Of a DNA stretch of 64,000 bases, positions 47,801-58,900 are shown piece by piece; position 1 is the stretch's first letter; each line of letters starts with the position of its first letter. A program made the position numbers and the translations under genes. Under the pieces are notes generated by a model. The model made no database searches, was not told the DNA's origin, and worked only from the letters and a program-made list of their open reading frames with translations. Source of the DNA: Haliclona indistincta. Its lineage: Eukaryota > Porifera > Demospongiae > Haplosclerida > Chalinidae. The stretch spans positions 9,878,176 through 9,942,175 of the forward strand of contig OZ024789.1 of the NCBI GenBank assembly GCA_964017065.1. Reading direction: 5' to 3'.

Positions 47801-48653
47801 ATACTTGTCGATGTTGTGAGGTATAAACTTGAGAACTGATTGATGAAACGTGAATCTTGTTTCTCTTAAAATTAGGAATTTCACTTGATCAGTTTTGTTC
47901 CTTTGTTCACTAGTGCCTGAATAGAATGTTCTAAAACAAGAGTCTGATCTGAGCACAATGTATGATACATGTTCAATGTATAGCGCTAGCTGCTAAAGAA
48001 ACACCACACCATGCATAGCGCTAACATCTTGTAGTTCAAAGATACACTTTGTACCTTGTTTTTGCAAGACAATCCCAGATGAAATATGTTCATGCAATGT
48101 TGCCAATTGTTCCACAGAAATGTTTGTATGCGGCAGGCATGATATAGCAGCTAGGACATGCAATGCATGCAAATGCTTGTACTGTCAATTACTTTTACAG
48201 TTGCACACAACGGCTTGTGTGATATAAAGTTTCATGCATGCACAAGGGAAAATTGGACAATTTAAATTTATTCCTATACAGTACTATTGTACAGACTGTT
48301 ATAGTACTTTACAAAAAGACACAAAGTCTTGATTCTTGCCAAAATATAATTGCCACAAGTATTATTAACAGGAGCTAACACCGGCTAGCTGTATAGTGTG
48401 TGAGCATCAGCATTCGCAACAAAGCTGGTTCAGGATTCAAAATGGTACTTTAATACACTCGTGCTACATATCTGCTATACATGTATCTCTGTAATTTGGA
48501 TACTGACACTATCTCATTAAACTAGTTTAGTTTATGAAAATTATTATGTTTTTGAAAGAAAAAATTAATAATACAAAACCTGTTCAATACACAAATCTAA
48601 AGCATGTCTATATAACATACTCTATAGTATGTTGTTTGATGATCTGTGGCTTT

Positions 48654-49517
48654 TCAATACAGCAGAACTTTAGAGGCACTAGGGACTGCAACCAGTATCG
48701 TTCCATCGTTTCCAATCTCAACGTCAACTGCTCCACCTCCAGTTGTTTTGACGGTCTTGATCATTTCCCCACACGGACTGTAGACAAGTACTCTTCCACT
48801 GTGGTCTGCAAGAAGGAGGTTGCCTGCAGTGTCCATTGCTAAACCATCAGCATAACTGATCTCTTTGTAAGTGGTAGTAGCTGCTTGAATTGCCTTCTCA
48901 TTAGTGATAACATCATCGTCAAGACGGCGGCTGTGGCTGTACACTCCTTTTTTGCCTCCCATTGTAACATAAAATTTATCGTTCATGCCCAATAGAACTC
49001 CACGTGCTTCGCCTGGTACTCTCAATTTATTCATCACTTTACCATTTTGGTCATAAATTATGAGATGTTGACGACTGGTGACGAAAAGTTGATTTTCGCA
49101 AGCTGAAATGCGAAATGAAGGTTCACTAGTTTTGAGAGTTTTAAGAAGTTTTCCGTTGGTCGAAAGTTCATAAATTTTTCCTGTTGAGTCGGTTACATAC
49201 AGTCTATGCTTTGTGAAGACACAGTCTCCAAACTGTCCGTTATTTTTGATACCTTGTTTGCGAAGGTCAACAGCTCTCCACGGTTTACCGCAGCTGAGGA
49301 AGAAGGAGATTTTTCCTTCCTTGTTCCATGACACGACAGCAAAGTTACCATTAGGAGCAACACAGATACCGTGAGCTTTGGGGACATTGAGCATTTGCTT
49401 GGGCTTATCAATCCCGGCATAGCTTGGAACAGTAGACATCCTCTCATAGTAGCAGGCAAAGGCTTGTGTAGAAAAGAAAAAGACACTAGCTACCGTCAGC
49501 AAGGAGAGGAGTGACAT
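48654..49517 (-). CDS. Secreted six-bladed NHL-like beta-propeller protein (N10)
   Basis: Intronless 287-residue frame, same architecture as N6 and N8 with more differences. Examples are PNGNFAVVSWN, SFFLSCGKPWRAVDL, CENQLFVTS, NKLRVPGEARG, MGGKKGVYSHSRRLD and CGEMIKTVKTT. The signal peptide LTVASVFFFSTQAF and the six blade cores are intact. It is the copy directly downstream of the full IP3 receptor gene (433 bp from stop 49950 to this start) on the same strand, so it may be the parental arrangement. The TATA box is at 49560-49569. Substitutions cluster on predicted loop positions rather than in blade cores (by eye). Confidence 0.86.
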   Translation of the reverse strand: MSLLSLLTVASVFFFSTQAFACYYERMSTVPSYAGIDKPKQMLNVPKAHGICVAPNGNFAVVSWNKEGKISFFLSCGKPWRAVDLRKQGIKNNGQFGDCVFTKHRLYVTDSTGKIYELSTNGKLLKTLKTSEPSFRISACENQLFVTSRQHLIIYDQNGKVMNKLRVPGEARGVLLGMNDKFYVTMGGKKGVYSHSRRLDDDVITNEKAIQAATTTYKEISYADGLAMDTAGNLLLADHSGRVLVYSPCGEMIKTVKTTGGGAVDVEIGNDGTILVAVPSASKVLLY

Positions 49518-49559
49518 TTTGTGTCCAGTGATTCAACAGAATTTATTAATTATTTTTTT

Positions 49560-49569
49560 CCTTTTATAG
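49560..49569 (-). promoter_or_regulatory. TATA box of propeller gene N10
   Basis: CTATAAAAGG on the minus strand, about 43-52 bp before the start. One base differs from N6 and N8. Confidence 0.5.
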
Positions 49570-49949
49570 AAACACTTAGTCTATATAAAATTTGACCAGT
49601 TTGAAAGTTGAGTCTATTCAAAATTTGATACAGACATGGTACAGGTTATAGCTATAGTTGCCAAACAATGTGGACGACTATTGTGTAGGAATTTTGTCTG
49701 CATACGAGACAATCCCATGTTTCAGGAAAGAGGAAAGTCAGGAAACTGTCTTGAATTTAATCATTGGATTTTCATTTTTTGTGTTCGAGTTGCTCACCGT
49801 TATATTAGTAAAAATGATATGTAATCTTAAAACTTCTTATGTTGATGGGATTTTCTATACTATTTCTATAAAGCAACACAGATCTGCAAAGTGCATGCAA
49901 TTATGAGTTTAGTAGTGCAGTCAAAGTACGCTGTTTGTAGATTGAATGA

Positions 49950-52900
49950 TTAATGTAGTCCTGGAAGCAATGATGACAAAGACTGAGGGTCGAACACGAG
50001 ACCTCCTCCATCTCCTCTTCCTGCTCCACCTCTCCTTTGCAGGAAGCGACGCACCTTCTCTTCTCTCTTCTGTCTCTCGGTACGTTTGGCTTTAATATGC
50101 CTGTTCTCCTCCTGCAGGTAGAACAATAGGTACCCCAATGTAAGCTGTTTGCATTTACAGCAAAAGATTTCTGCAAAAAATCTAGAGAAAGTTACTTGGT
50201 CTACAAAGTAAAAATCCTATAATCCATAAGCTTTTTTTGTTCAAGTATAAAAGTTGATGTTTGCTGCATGTAGTCAAGATAGTTCTACACAGTGGGGGCT
50301 ACAAACCTTTGTTTTAAAGATTTGCTCAATCGTTTCCAGACGTCGTGTGATCAGTCCAAGCTTCATTTGAGTACCGTCTTCCTCAGGCTCAAAGCACAGC
50401 GCAGTCTCATGTGGAAAGAAGTCAATCTTTGTGTCCTTAATCTGTAAAAACAAAGAATCAATCACATTTGGGTCAGCAAAAAAATGTGTAGAACTGCAAT
50501 GCGATAATATTTAAACCCGATTTTAGAGAGAAAAGGTACCTACCATGTCATGGACATATTTCTGTATAGCATTGTGGTTGCTGACATCAATTGAATCAAC
50601 ATAGAGTGAATAGTAGGCATAGTCCCATAGATTGTGATCGTATCTCACATGATGCAAGAATCCCTGAAGAGAAAGTATTGCACATTTTTATGAATACGAA
50701 CCTATAAACGTACCTGGGCATGGCGGTCGAACTCTTGGGCCTGTATATCACAGATGAAACACTTGCTCTTCTGGTCTTCTTCAATGTTGCTCTGCAATAA
50801 AAATGAAAAAGTATGAGGCTGAATACAAGACAAGGTGTCCCGAGAAACATTTTGTGAAGTAAATGTGCAGTACGAGATACGTTACTTTACCAAGGGCCTT
50901 AATTTACTTTACCTACTGGTTTAGAGTGTAAAATCTAGGCTAACATTTCATTTTCCAACATTTCACACGGATCAAAAATACATCAGGCAAGTAAGTGAAT
51001 AAAGGCTGGATGGTGGTCACATTGCTGGATGTGGAGTCAATTTTCCATATAATATCTCCGTATATGGCTACGTTGATTTGTATGCTGGGCATTGGGTAGC
51101 TGACTTCACGGGGCACTCAGGAAATATCTGTTTGCTGAATTCTTGCTCCCAAATTCTGATTGTGAACTTCAGTGTGTTTTTCGCTTGTGTGAAGGGCTCG
51201 TGTTGTACTTCATTTGAAAAAGTACGATACACTTTTCGATTGAAAATACTGACCAAATCTTTAATTTCCACGTTATTGTGCAAATATTGAATACTTTGAC
51301 TACTTTGCCACAGTAACACATACACATTTTCCAGCTCCCAAGTTCCGTACGCTAACCACAAGCTGAGTTGTTCAGTTTTCTTTTAAGTGAAAAAAAATTA
51401 CTCACTTTATAATTGGTCAAACTACACTTCATAACTCTAATGGGCGAGGTTGTACAAAATGAGCAAATAATGGCGTTGTATGTTGTTTGGTTCTATCGTA
51501 GTTGCAATTTTTTGCTCTTCTTGCTATGTAGAGTGTTTAGCATTGAAAAAAGTAAGAGATTGGTGGTAGTACTGCAGTTTATAACAGCTTGTATCCCACC
51601 TCGTGGGCGTATCAAAGGGCACCGCCAGGACAATATATTCCATACTGCCTCAACTGCAGGGCAATATGGAATATATTGCTGCCCTAGGGCAATATGGATC
51701 TGCGGAAAGGGCAAGTAGCCCAAAAAATTTTAACGTGGTACAGTGTTGACCACGTGGTGGAAAAATAGGGGTAGGGCAATAGCCCTACCGGAAGGTACAG
51801 AGCACTATTGCGTGCGCTTTATATACCGCTTAAGATTCCTTATGCTAGTGGGTTCCATTGTGGTCTTTACTATAGCACGTGTGATACTAAAAATAGCACA
51901 AGCGATACTAAAAACAGTACAATGCACGGGATACGCCCATGACGTGCGATACAAACACGTTAAACAACGGTCCCTCGGGCAGTATGGAATATCCACTCGT
52001 GCAATCCAATTAGACCCTTCGGGCTGCGCCCTCGGGCTCTAATTGGATTGCCCTCGTGTATATTCCATACTGCCCTCGGACCGTTGTTTAACTAGTACTT
52101 GATCGGCAGTAACCGCATTTTGTATGTAGATTGGACTGCAAATAAATAGTCTTATGATCGTGTCTAGATGCTTTATGAAATGGCGAGTTTAGAGCAATGT
52201 ATACCTTTGATGATAGAAATCTATGATATACTCAATATTCTTACACTCACCCTTTCTTCTCTGAGCTCAGAGAAGGTGTCTACAATGATACCAAACACAA
52301 TGTTCAGACCAATGGTGGTGACAATGATGAAGAAGGAAACATCAAGCAGCAGCCTTGCACCAGCCACTTCAAAGTCAGGGACTGAAGACATGTTAAACTG
52401 ATTGCGAGTAATAAGTGGTATATTCTAGTAGGGAAGAGAGAGAAATAACGGGTTACGGAACGGAACAGTACATCACTCTGGCAATGAAGATAACAGCAGT
52501 AATTCAAATTTAAACTATGATATGAATAATTCTCTTGGATGTAATGAGGTATCAAAATTATTTTCGTATTAATTTACCTGGTGCGTGGGCGGGTATAAAA
52601 ACATGGCGCCACCGCGCACTAGGCAGCAAACAAAGCGCCGTTTATCATGCTATTTGTATGCTTTGTGCCGTTTCGGGTAGCTTGCTGGTAAAACAATGCT
52701 ATTTTCTCTCCAGGTAAGTCAAAATCATAGTTTAAACCGGTTTTAAATCTCGGTTTTCGGTGCATATGTGAATTTGGATTCCTCAGGCTTCGCACCCGGT
52801 CTCCAAATTCCCATATACACCTCTATCTCGGTGTATAACCTACATGGAGATTGTATACATCACAGCACCAGTATGGCTCAGAGAATATGTTGTGATAGTA

Positions 52901-55900
52901 TCTACATGTATCTTACAGTGGAGTTTGCTTTTTTTATTGCAAATCAACAGTACACCGTGTATTGAATATCTATACACATTACACAACATAATTATTACAT
53001 ATTTTCTGTGCAGGAAGGGCAGGATGCAAAATTCAATGCACCTATAGAAGCTTAGAAATGACATTAAGATCAGTGAAGGGATGATTCTGTGGTTATTGTG
53101 ATTTCGTGTAAAAAATAATGTTGTGTGGTGTCTCACCAAACCAATTCCATCCAATAATCCATAACGAAGGACTGACACAAAGCACTCGCCAAGGTTTTTG
53201 CAGAACAGCTGAGTATCACCAGTGTAAAAGTACTCGTGATAGAAAATAAACGAAACAATAGAGTAGATGAAGAGAATAACGATACCCAGCAATGCTACCC
53301 ATAGCAAAGAGATTCCTGCAAAACAAAATACAGGAATGAAGCACCAACACAATGATATAGGTCAAATAGCATGCCTCTTGTCTATAAGCACGAATGAGTA
53401 CTGGAAAATTTACAAGTTGTCATTGCATTATCACTGGGTATATGGCGCACAGAGATTTTTCTGTACTTGTGATATACTGCATCACCACCCTTTAAGCTGC
53501 ATAATTATAGTCACTGCTCTTTCACATGAAGGAATAATGCTCTAGGCAGTATGAAAAATCTTGTGAGCTAGCTATCACTTTTAGTGCTGTATAATCTGTC
53601 ATGCATTTATACAATTTCCTCACCATTCTTGGTAACTGCTCGCAGTACTCGTTGCAAAATGTCATTGTTGAAGACAACATGGAGAGCACATATGCTATAG
53701 AAATATCCATGATAAATTATACCCAGTACTGAGCAGACTAAGAACACAAGGACCCATACAGCCGTCAAGCAAGGTAGGCTAATATCCAGCAAAGAATAGG
53801 TAGGAATCTGAACTATTTTCGTCCTCGGCGATGCTCCTCTTCGAAGCACTTTATGAAGATATTGTCCCAGTAAATGGCCATACTTCAAAACTGCCTGTCT
53901 GTATAAAAAATACATATTGTACTGTACAGACACATGTGATACAGATGTGGTTAAGTGCTGTAACGTGACACAGACATAAAAAAAATTTCTATATCTGCGT
54001 TGCATTGACGTTGTAACATAGGACAAACCACTGCATCACATTAGAAACCAGCTTTTACAGAACACTTGCACGTTGTCTTACATTACATTATAAAAGTTTT
54101 AATAAAAAAACTGAAAAGTGTAGGGATGATGCTTGCAAAAGTAAAGGAACAAGGCTTGAAAAAGGAAAGGAATAATGCTTGCAAAAGTAGAAGTCCCATT
54201 GTCTTACATTATTAGATAGATGTATAAGTGGAGACGAAAGTGAGGTAGATTGGTCAAGAAATATTCAACCACCATCCACAGAGCCAGCAGTAGGTGGAGT
54301 GCTCCAAATATTCGATACATAATTTCATAATAAGGTTCACCTTTAGGATTGGCAGGAACACTGGATAAAAGAAAGATACAATGGTTAATGTACAGCAATT
54401 ACCGTATAGCGGGAAATTTTCGCGGGAGAAAATTTTCATGAATTTTGTGAATTACAGGCTATTCACGAAAATTTATCCGCGAATGTCTTGTTTTAGTTGA
54501 CAAAGATAGGCAAATAGCGCTGATTTGCAAAAATATTACAGTACATTTGTATTACAGTATGTAGCCGCCATCTTGTCGATTTGTATGTCAGAGCCTGTCT
54601 GCAAAAATTAAGTCAACAAAGAGCTAAAGTGCTCAATTCACAAAATTTAACCCCGCAAAAATTTACTCTTTATAATCACGGCATATTTGATAATGAACTC
54701 TGAGTCATACATTGACAGGAAAATAGTCACTGTGTTTCTGTATAACAAGCACTGGGTGAAAGACAGGGCTTGAACATATAATTTATTTAAGTACGTTTGG
54801 ATGTTTTATAGGTAATACAACAATCTTACCCCATAGGCTCAGCAAGAATTGATATCATCAATATGCAGAGGAAGAAGGTGAGTAGGTTTAGTAGACGATG
54901 GCGGAATTGCCTGTAAGAAAATATATAGCATGCTTTTTGAGATACCCTCAGTACTTACGAAAAAGAGATTATTGCTGTAGAGATGATATTCTTTCGGAGT
55001 AATATCTGCAAACAAGTGAATACAATAGACAGTATCGTAACAGGTAGTAGACAGTATTGTAACAGGTAGTAGACAGTATCGTAACAGGTAGTAGACAGTA
55101 TTGTAACAGGTAGTAGACAGTATCGTAACAGGTAGTAGACAGTATCGTAACAGGTAGTAGACAGTATCGTAACAGGTAGTAGACAGTATCGTAACAGGTA
55201 GTAGACAGTATTGTAACAGGCAGTAGACAGTATTATAACAGGTAGTAGACAGTATTGTAACAGGCAGTAGACAGTATTATAACAGGTAGTAGACAGTATT
55301 GTAACAGGTAGTAGACAGTATCGTAACAGAGAGATTTAACAAATACTGTAGATTGTATTATTTTTTTGCGGATGTTAAATTTCGTAAATTTCGCAAATTA
55401 GTATGCATTCGTGAAATGTAAATGGGATGAATAATTTGGGTGTGTTAGCCATATATTTCCACATGGCACGCTCTCAAATCGTGTAGGTTACAATGGTTAT
55501 CCTTATTCATGAAATATTAAAATTAATGCTGAAATGCTCAATTTGCAGATTAACAAATGTATACCAAAAAATCTATAAGCCAAAAACCTCTCTAATCAAT
55601 TAAACTCCGTTTAATTGATTAGAATGATCAATGTCGTTATAATGTTACTGTTGAGCGATCCGTACAGCGGAAATGCTGCCTCTCTCATTGCTGAGAAGGT
55701 GGTGCTTTGTCCACTAGCTGACCTGATGTTTAATGTCTCTCTTCAAGGGCTCAAACAGGTCCAGCAGAGCTCTTTGCTTGTCTTCTATTGATTCTCTGCT
55801 TATGCTCCATTTGACCTTCTCAGTAACTTCACGTCTTAGCTGTAAAAAAAACAAGAGATGTCATAAACTTTCCTAAGAATTGAATTTTCTTACATCCTTC

Positions 55901-58900
55901 GTGTGAGGAAAATAGACTTTTGTCACAAGCGGTTCTTCCTCTCCGTATGTGATTTCAACAGATCGGGTCTTTGTCTTGCAAAACTTCATCAGACTATTCT
56001 GGGCTGGAGTAATCGCTAACTCTGAAAATTAAAGATAATATTACGAGAGATAAGTATAATTGTTATCTACAAAGCTCGCATAACCATGACAACAAAGCTC
56101 GCATAAACATTTACATGTCTGGCTCTAATCTATAATTTTTCCAATGGGGAGGTAAAGCATTACATTTACATTACCTCTTGATTCTTCCTCATCACAATTG
56201 TCTTCCAGTATCACGTGGGTGTGGTAAGCTCGGAACATCCCTCTTTCTGCATCGTCGTCCATCTGCACTGTCTTCACAAGCGGGTGGGACTGCATCTCAT
56301 GAAAGTACACCATGGTCTTCAGTAGACCGGACCGATCCAATGATCCTAGTACTCCATCAATGACCACACTGGTCTGATGGCTGGTATACTCCAGCATACA
56401 CTCCAACATCTCTACTGCGCTGCCTTTAACTGTCAGTATCTCAGTGAACTTCTTACAAGCTCCACACTGGAGAGAAAAGATATGAAATACTGTACCATTA
56501 CAGTATAAACCTGTCAGGCAAGCAATACATAGACATTCATTTAAAACTGAAGTCATCTCTACAACTGAGCCTTAACAATTCAATTTCATAATAATCTCAT
56601 AATTTCTTGTTTCTGATAAATTTTATTTTAGCTGGTAAATTTTTGTACAAATATTATGTAATACAGTAGCACTAAGATGTAGGAAAAAATACATAATGGA
56701 GAAAGAACAACAACACATAAAGAAAAAGCTAATAGTTAAATAAAAGAATAAAGTTATTTTGACTTCTTGCAATGCTGAAAAACCCCTAGAACATCACCTC
56801 TTCATGCACTAATGTGTTCAGTCTTTGCACTGTTGTCTTCATTTACACGATCAAGGACCATTACAGACCTAACATATTAGTGCTTGAAGGCAATACTCTA
56901 CACTTTTTCTAAAGCAATGCAGGGATCTAGAAATCACTGTAAATTCTAGTTTCTTCATCATTATTATGTGATGATGACATTTGGTATTTACTTACCACTG
57001 AGCACTGTAGGACTGATAGCAAGTGATTGCAATCAGGAGGATGTGAGCGTATGTGTAACAAGTGGTTGATTGATTCGATGATCTGGTGATCAAGTATGAC
57101 CAGTTGGTTAGTGGGGTTGCCTACACACATCTCAATCAGCGTCTGCAAGATCTTGTGCACTATCTCGTAGTTATCAGAACACTCTCCGCTGGCATAGGTC
57201 TGAAGAAGATCAGCTACCGTAGCAACCATGTCTGTAGACTACATGGGCAAGAAGGATATTGAACAAGATAGAATGAAAATACTATAGTTCAGTATGACAC
57301 TAGTTCTGATTGAGTGAATCTTGCTTTATACTGTACACAACAAACCACTGAGTTACTGCTTTTTAGCAGACACTAGTCCTGATTGAGTGAATCTTGCTTT
57401 ATACTGTACACAACAAACCACTGAGTTACTGCTCTATAGCAGACACTAGTCCTGATTGAGTGAATCTTGCTTTATACTGTACACAACAAACCACTGAGTT
57501 ACTGCTCTATAGCAGACACTAGTCCTGATTGAGTGAATCTTGCTTTATACACAACAAACCACTGAGTTACTGCTCTATAGCAGGCACTAGTCCTGATTGA
57601 GTGAATCTTGCTTTATACTGTACACAACAAACCACTGAGTTACTGCTCTATAGCAGACACTAGTCCTGATTGAGTGAATCTTGTATACAACAAACCACTG
57701 AGTTACTGCTCTATAGCTGACTATGGCTACAGTGTAATTTCATGCTATTCAAATGCTCTTCTACCTTATAGCTTCCAGGCTGATCTCTCAGGTAATCTTG
57801 CATGCTCTTGAATTGTCCATCACACATCAGACCCATCACCTCCAGTACAAGAGTGAAGCTTGTGTCCGGCTGGACTATCTGATTCACTTCATCATCTTCT
57901 GTTTCATCATCGCTCTCCTCTTGACCGAGATGCTTGAGGAGGTTCTTCTTCATGACAGAGATACGTGGAAGCTGAAAAGAGACAAAATTCTCAACAAAAA
58001 TTACTTTTAATGAGACCGAAAAGCTAAAACTTCCAAACACATGCTCATGCACCCTGAGTTGTCTGTCCTACGCCCTTGATAATACTCAGGTATTATAATG
58101 TATGTATACAGTGCATGCATGGGTGTGACTTACTGTTGCACTCTGTATTGAAACTTTGTCTTCGGCAATTGAAGTAGCTGCAAAAAGAGATAAAAACAAG
58201 CATACATGATTCTAGCAAAGATTCCATTAAAGAAATACTTTGAGAACTACTGTATGTACTGGCTACTAGCATAATTATAGTGAATCATCTGTTACTGTAA
58301 GTACATAATATTATTTGCTGCAGTTATCAATATAGTTGCATTGAAAATAAGCGTTGCTTATTAAGCACATTTTGTGAATAAGCGATATCTCATTCCTGTG
58401 GGACACATGTTTAAGCGCATACACTTAAAACGCACCAGATCAGTAGTTCAGAAATAAGACAAAATTAATAAGGAACACATTCATTCTCTTGTACAGTAAG
58501 TACTTACAATCGTCAAGTGTTACAGCAACATGAAGTGAAGTCTCCTGGTAACTAACTGCACCCTAGCGAAGAATAATCGAACTTTTTATAAAAGAAAAGC
58601 TACCTCTGTCATAGCATAAAACATTTTTGTGTCAGTGTGTATTTGTACCGGGCTAGGCAGATTCCTCGGTAGAGACGAGGTCTTGAGCTAAAATTGTAAA
58701 TTTGTATATTATTAGTATTATTATCAAAGATAGTGCATTGTTGTGGGATACCTTAACACTTTTTCGAGGCATGGTAGGTGTAAGAGTCTGATTAAAAAAA
58801 TTGGATAGATAAACAGCATAATTTTGATCTTTGGTAAAAATTTACCTGACTTGTTCTCAATATTGAAGGTGACCGCACCTAAGTCGATAAAAATTTGACA

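Noticed and set aside
55030..55332. Regular repeats resembling a CRISPR array
   Set aside because: The 22-bp units are contiguous with no unique spacers, in a eukaryotic intron.
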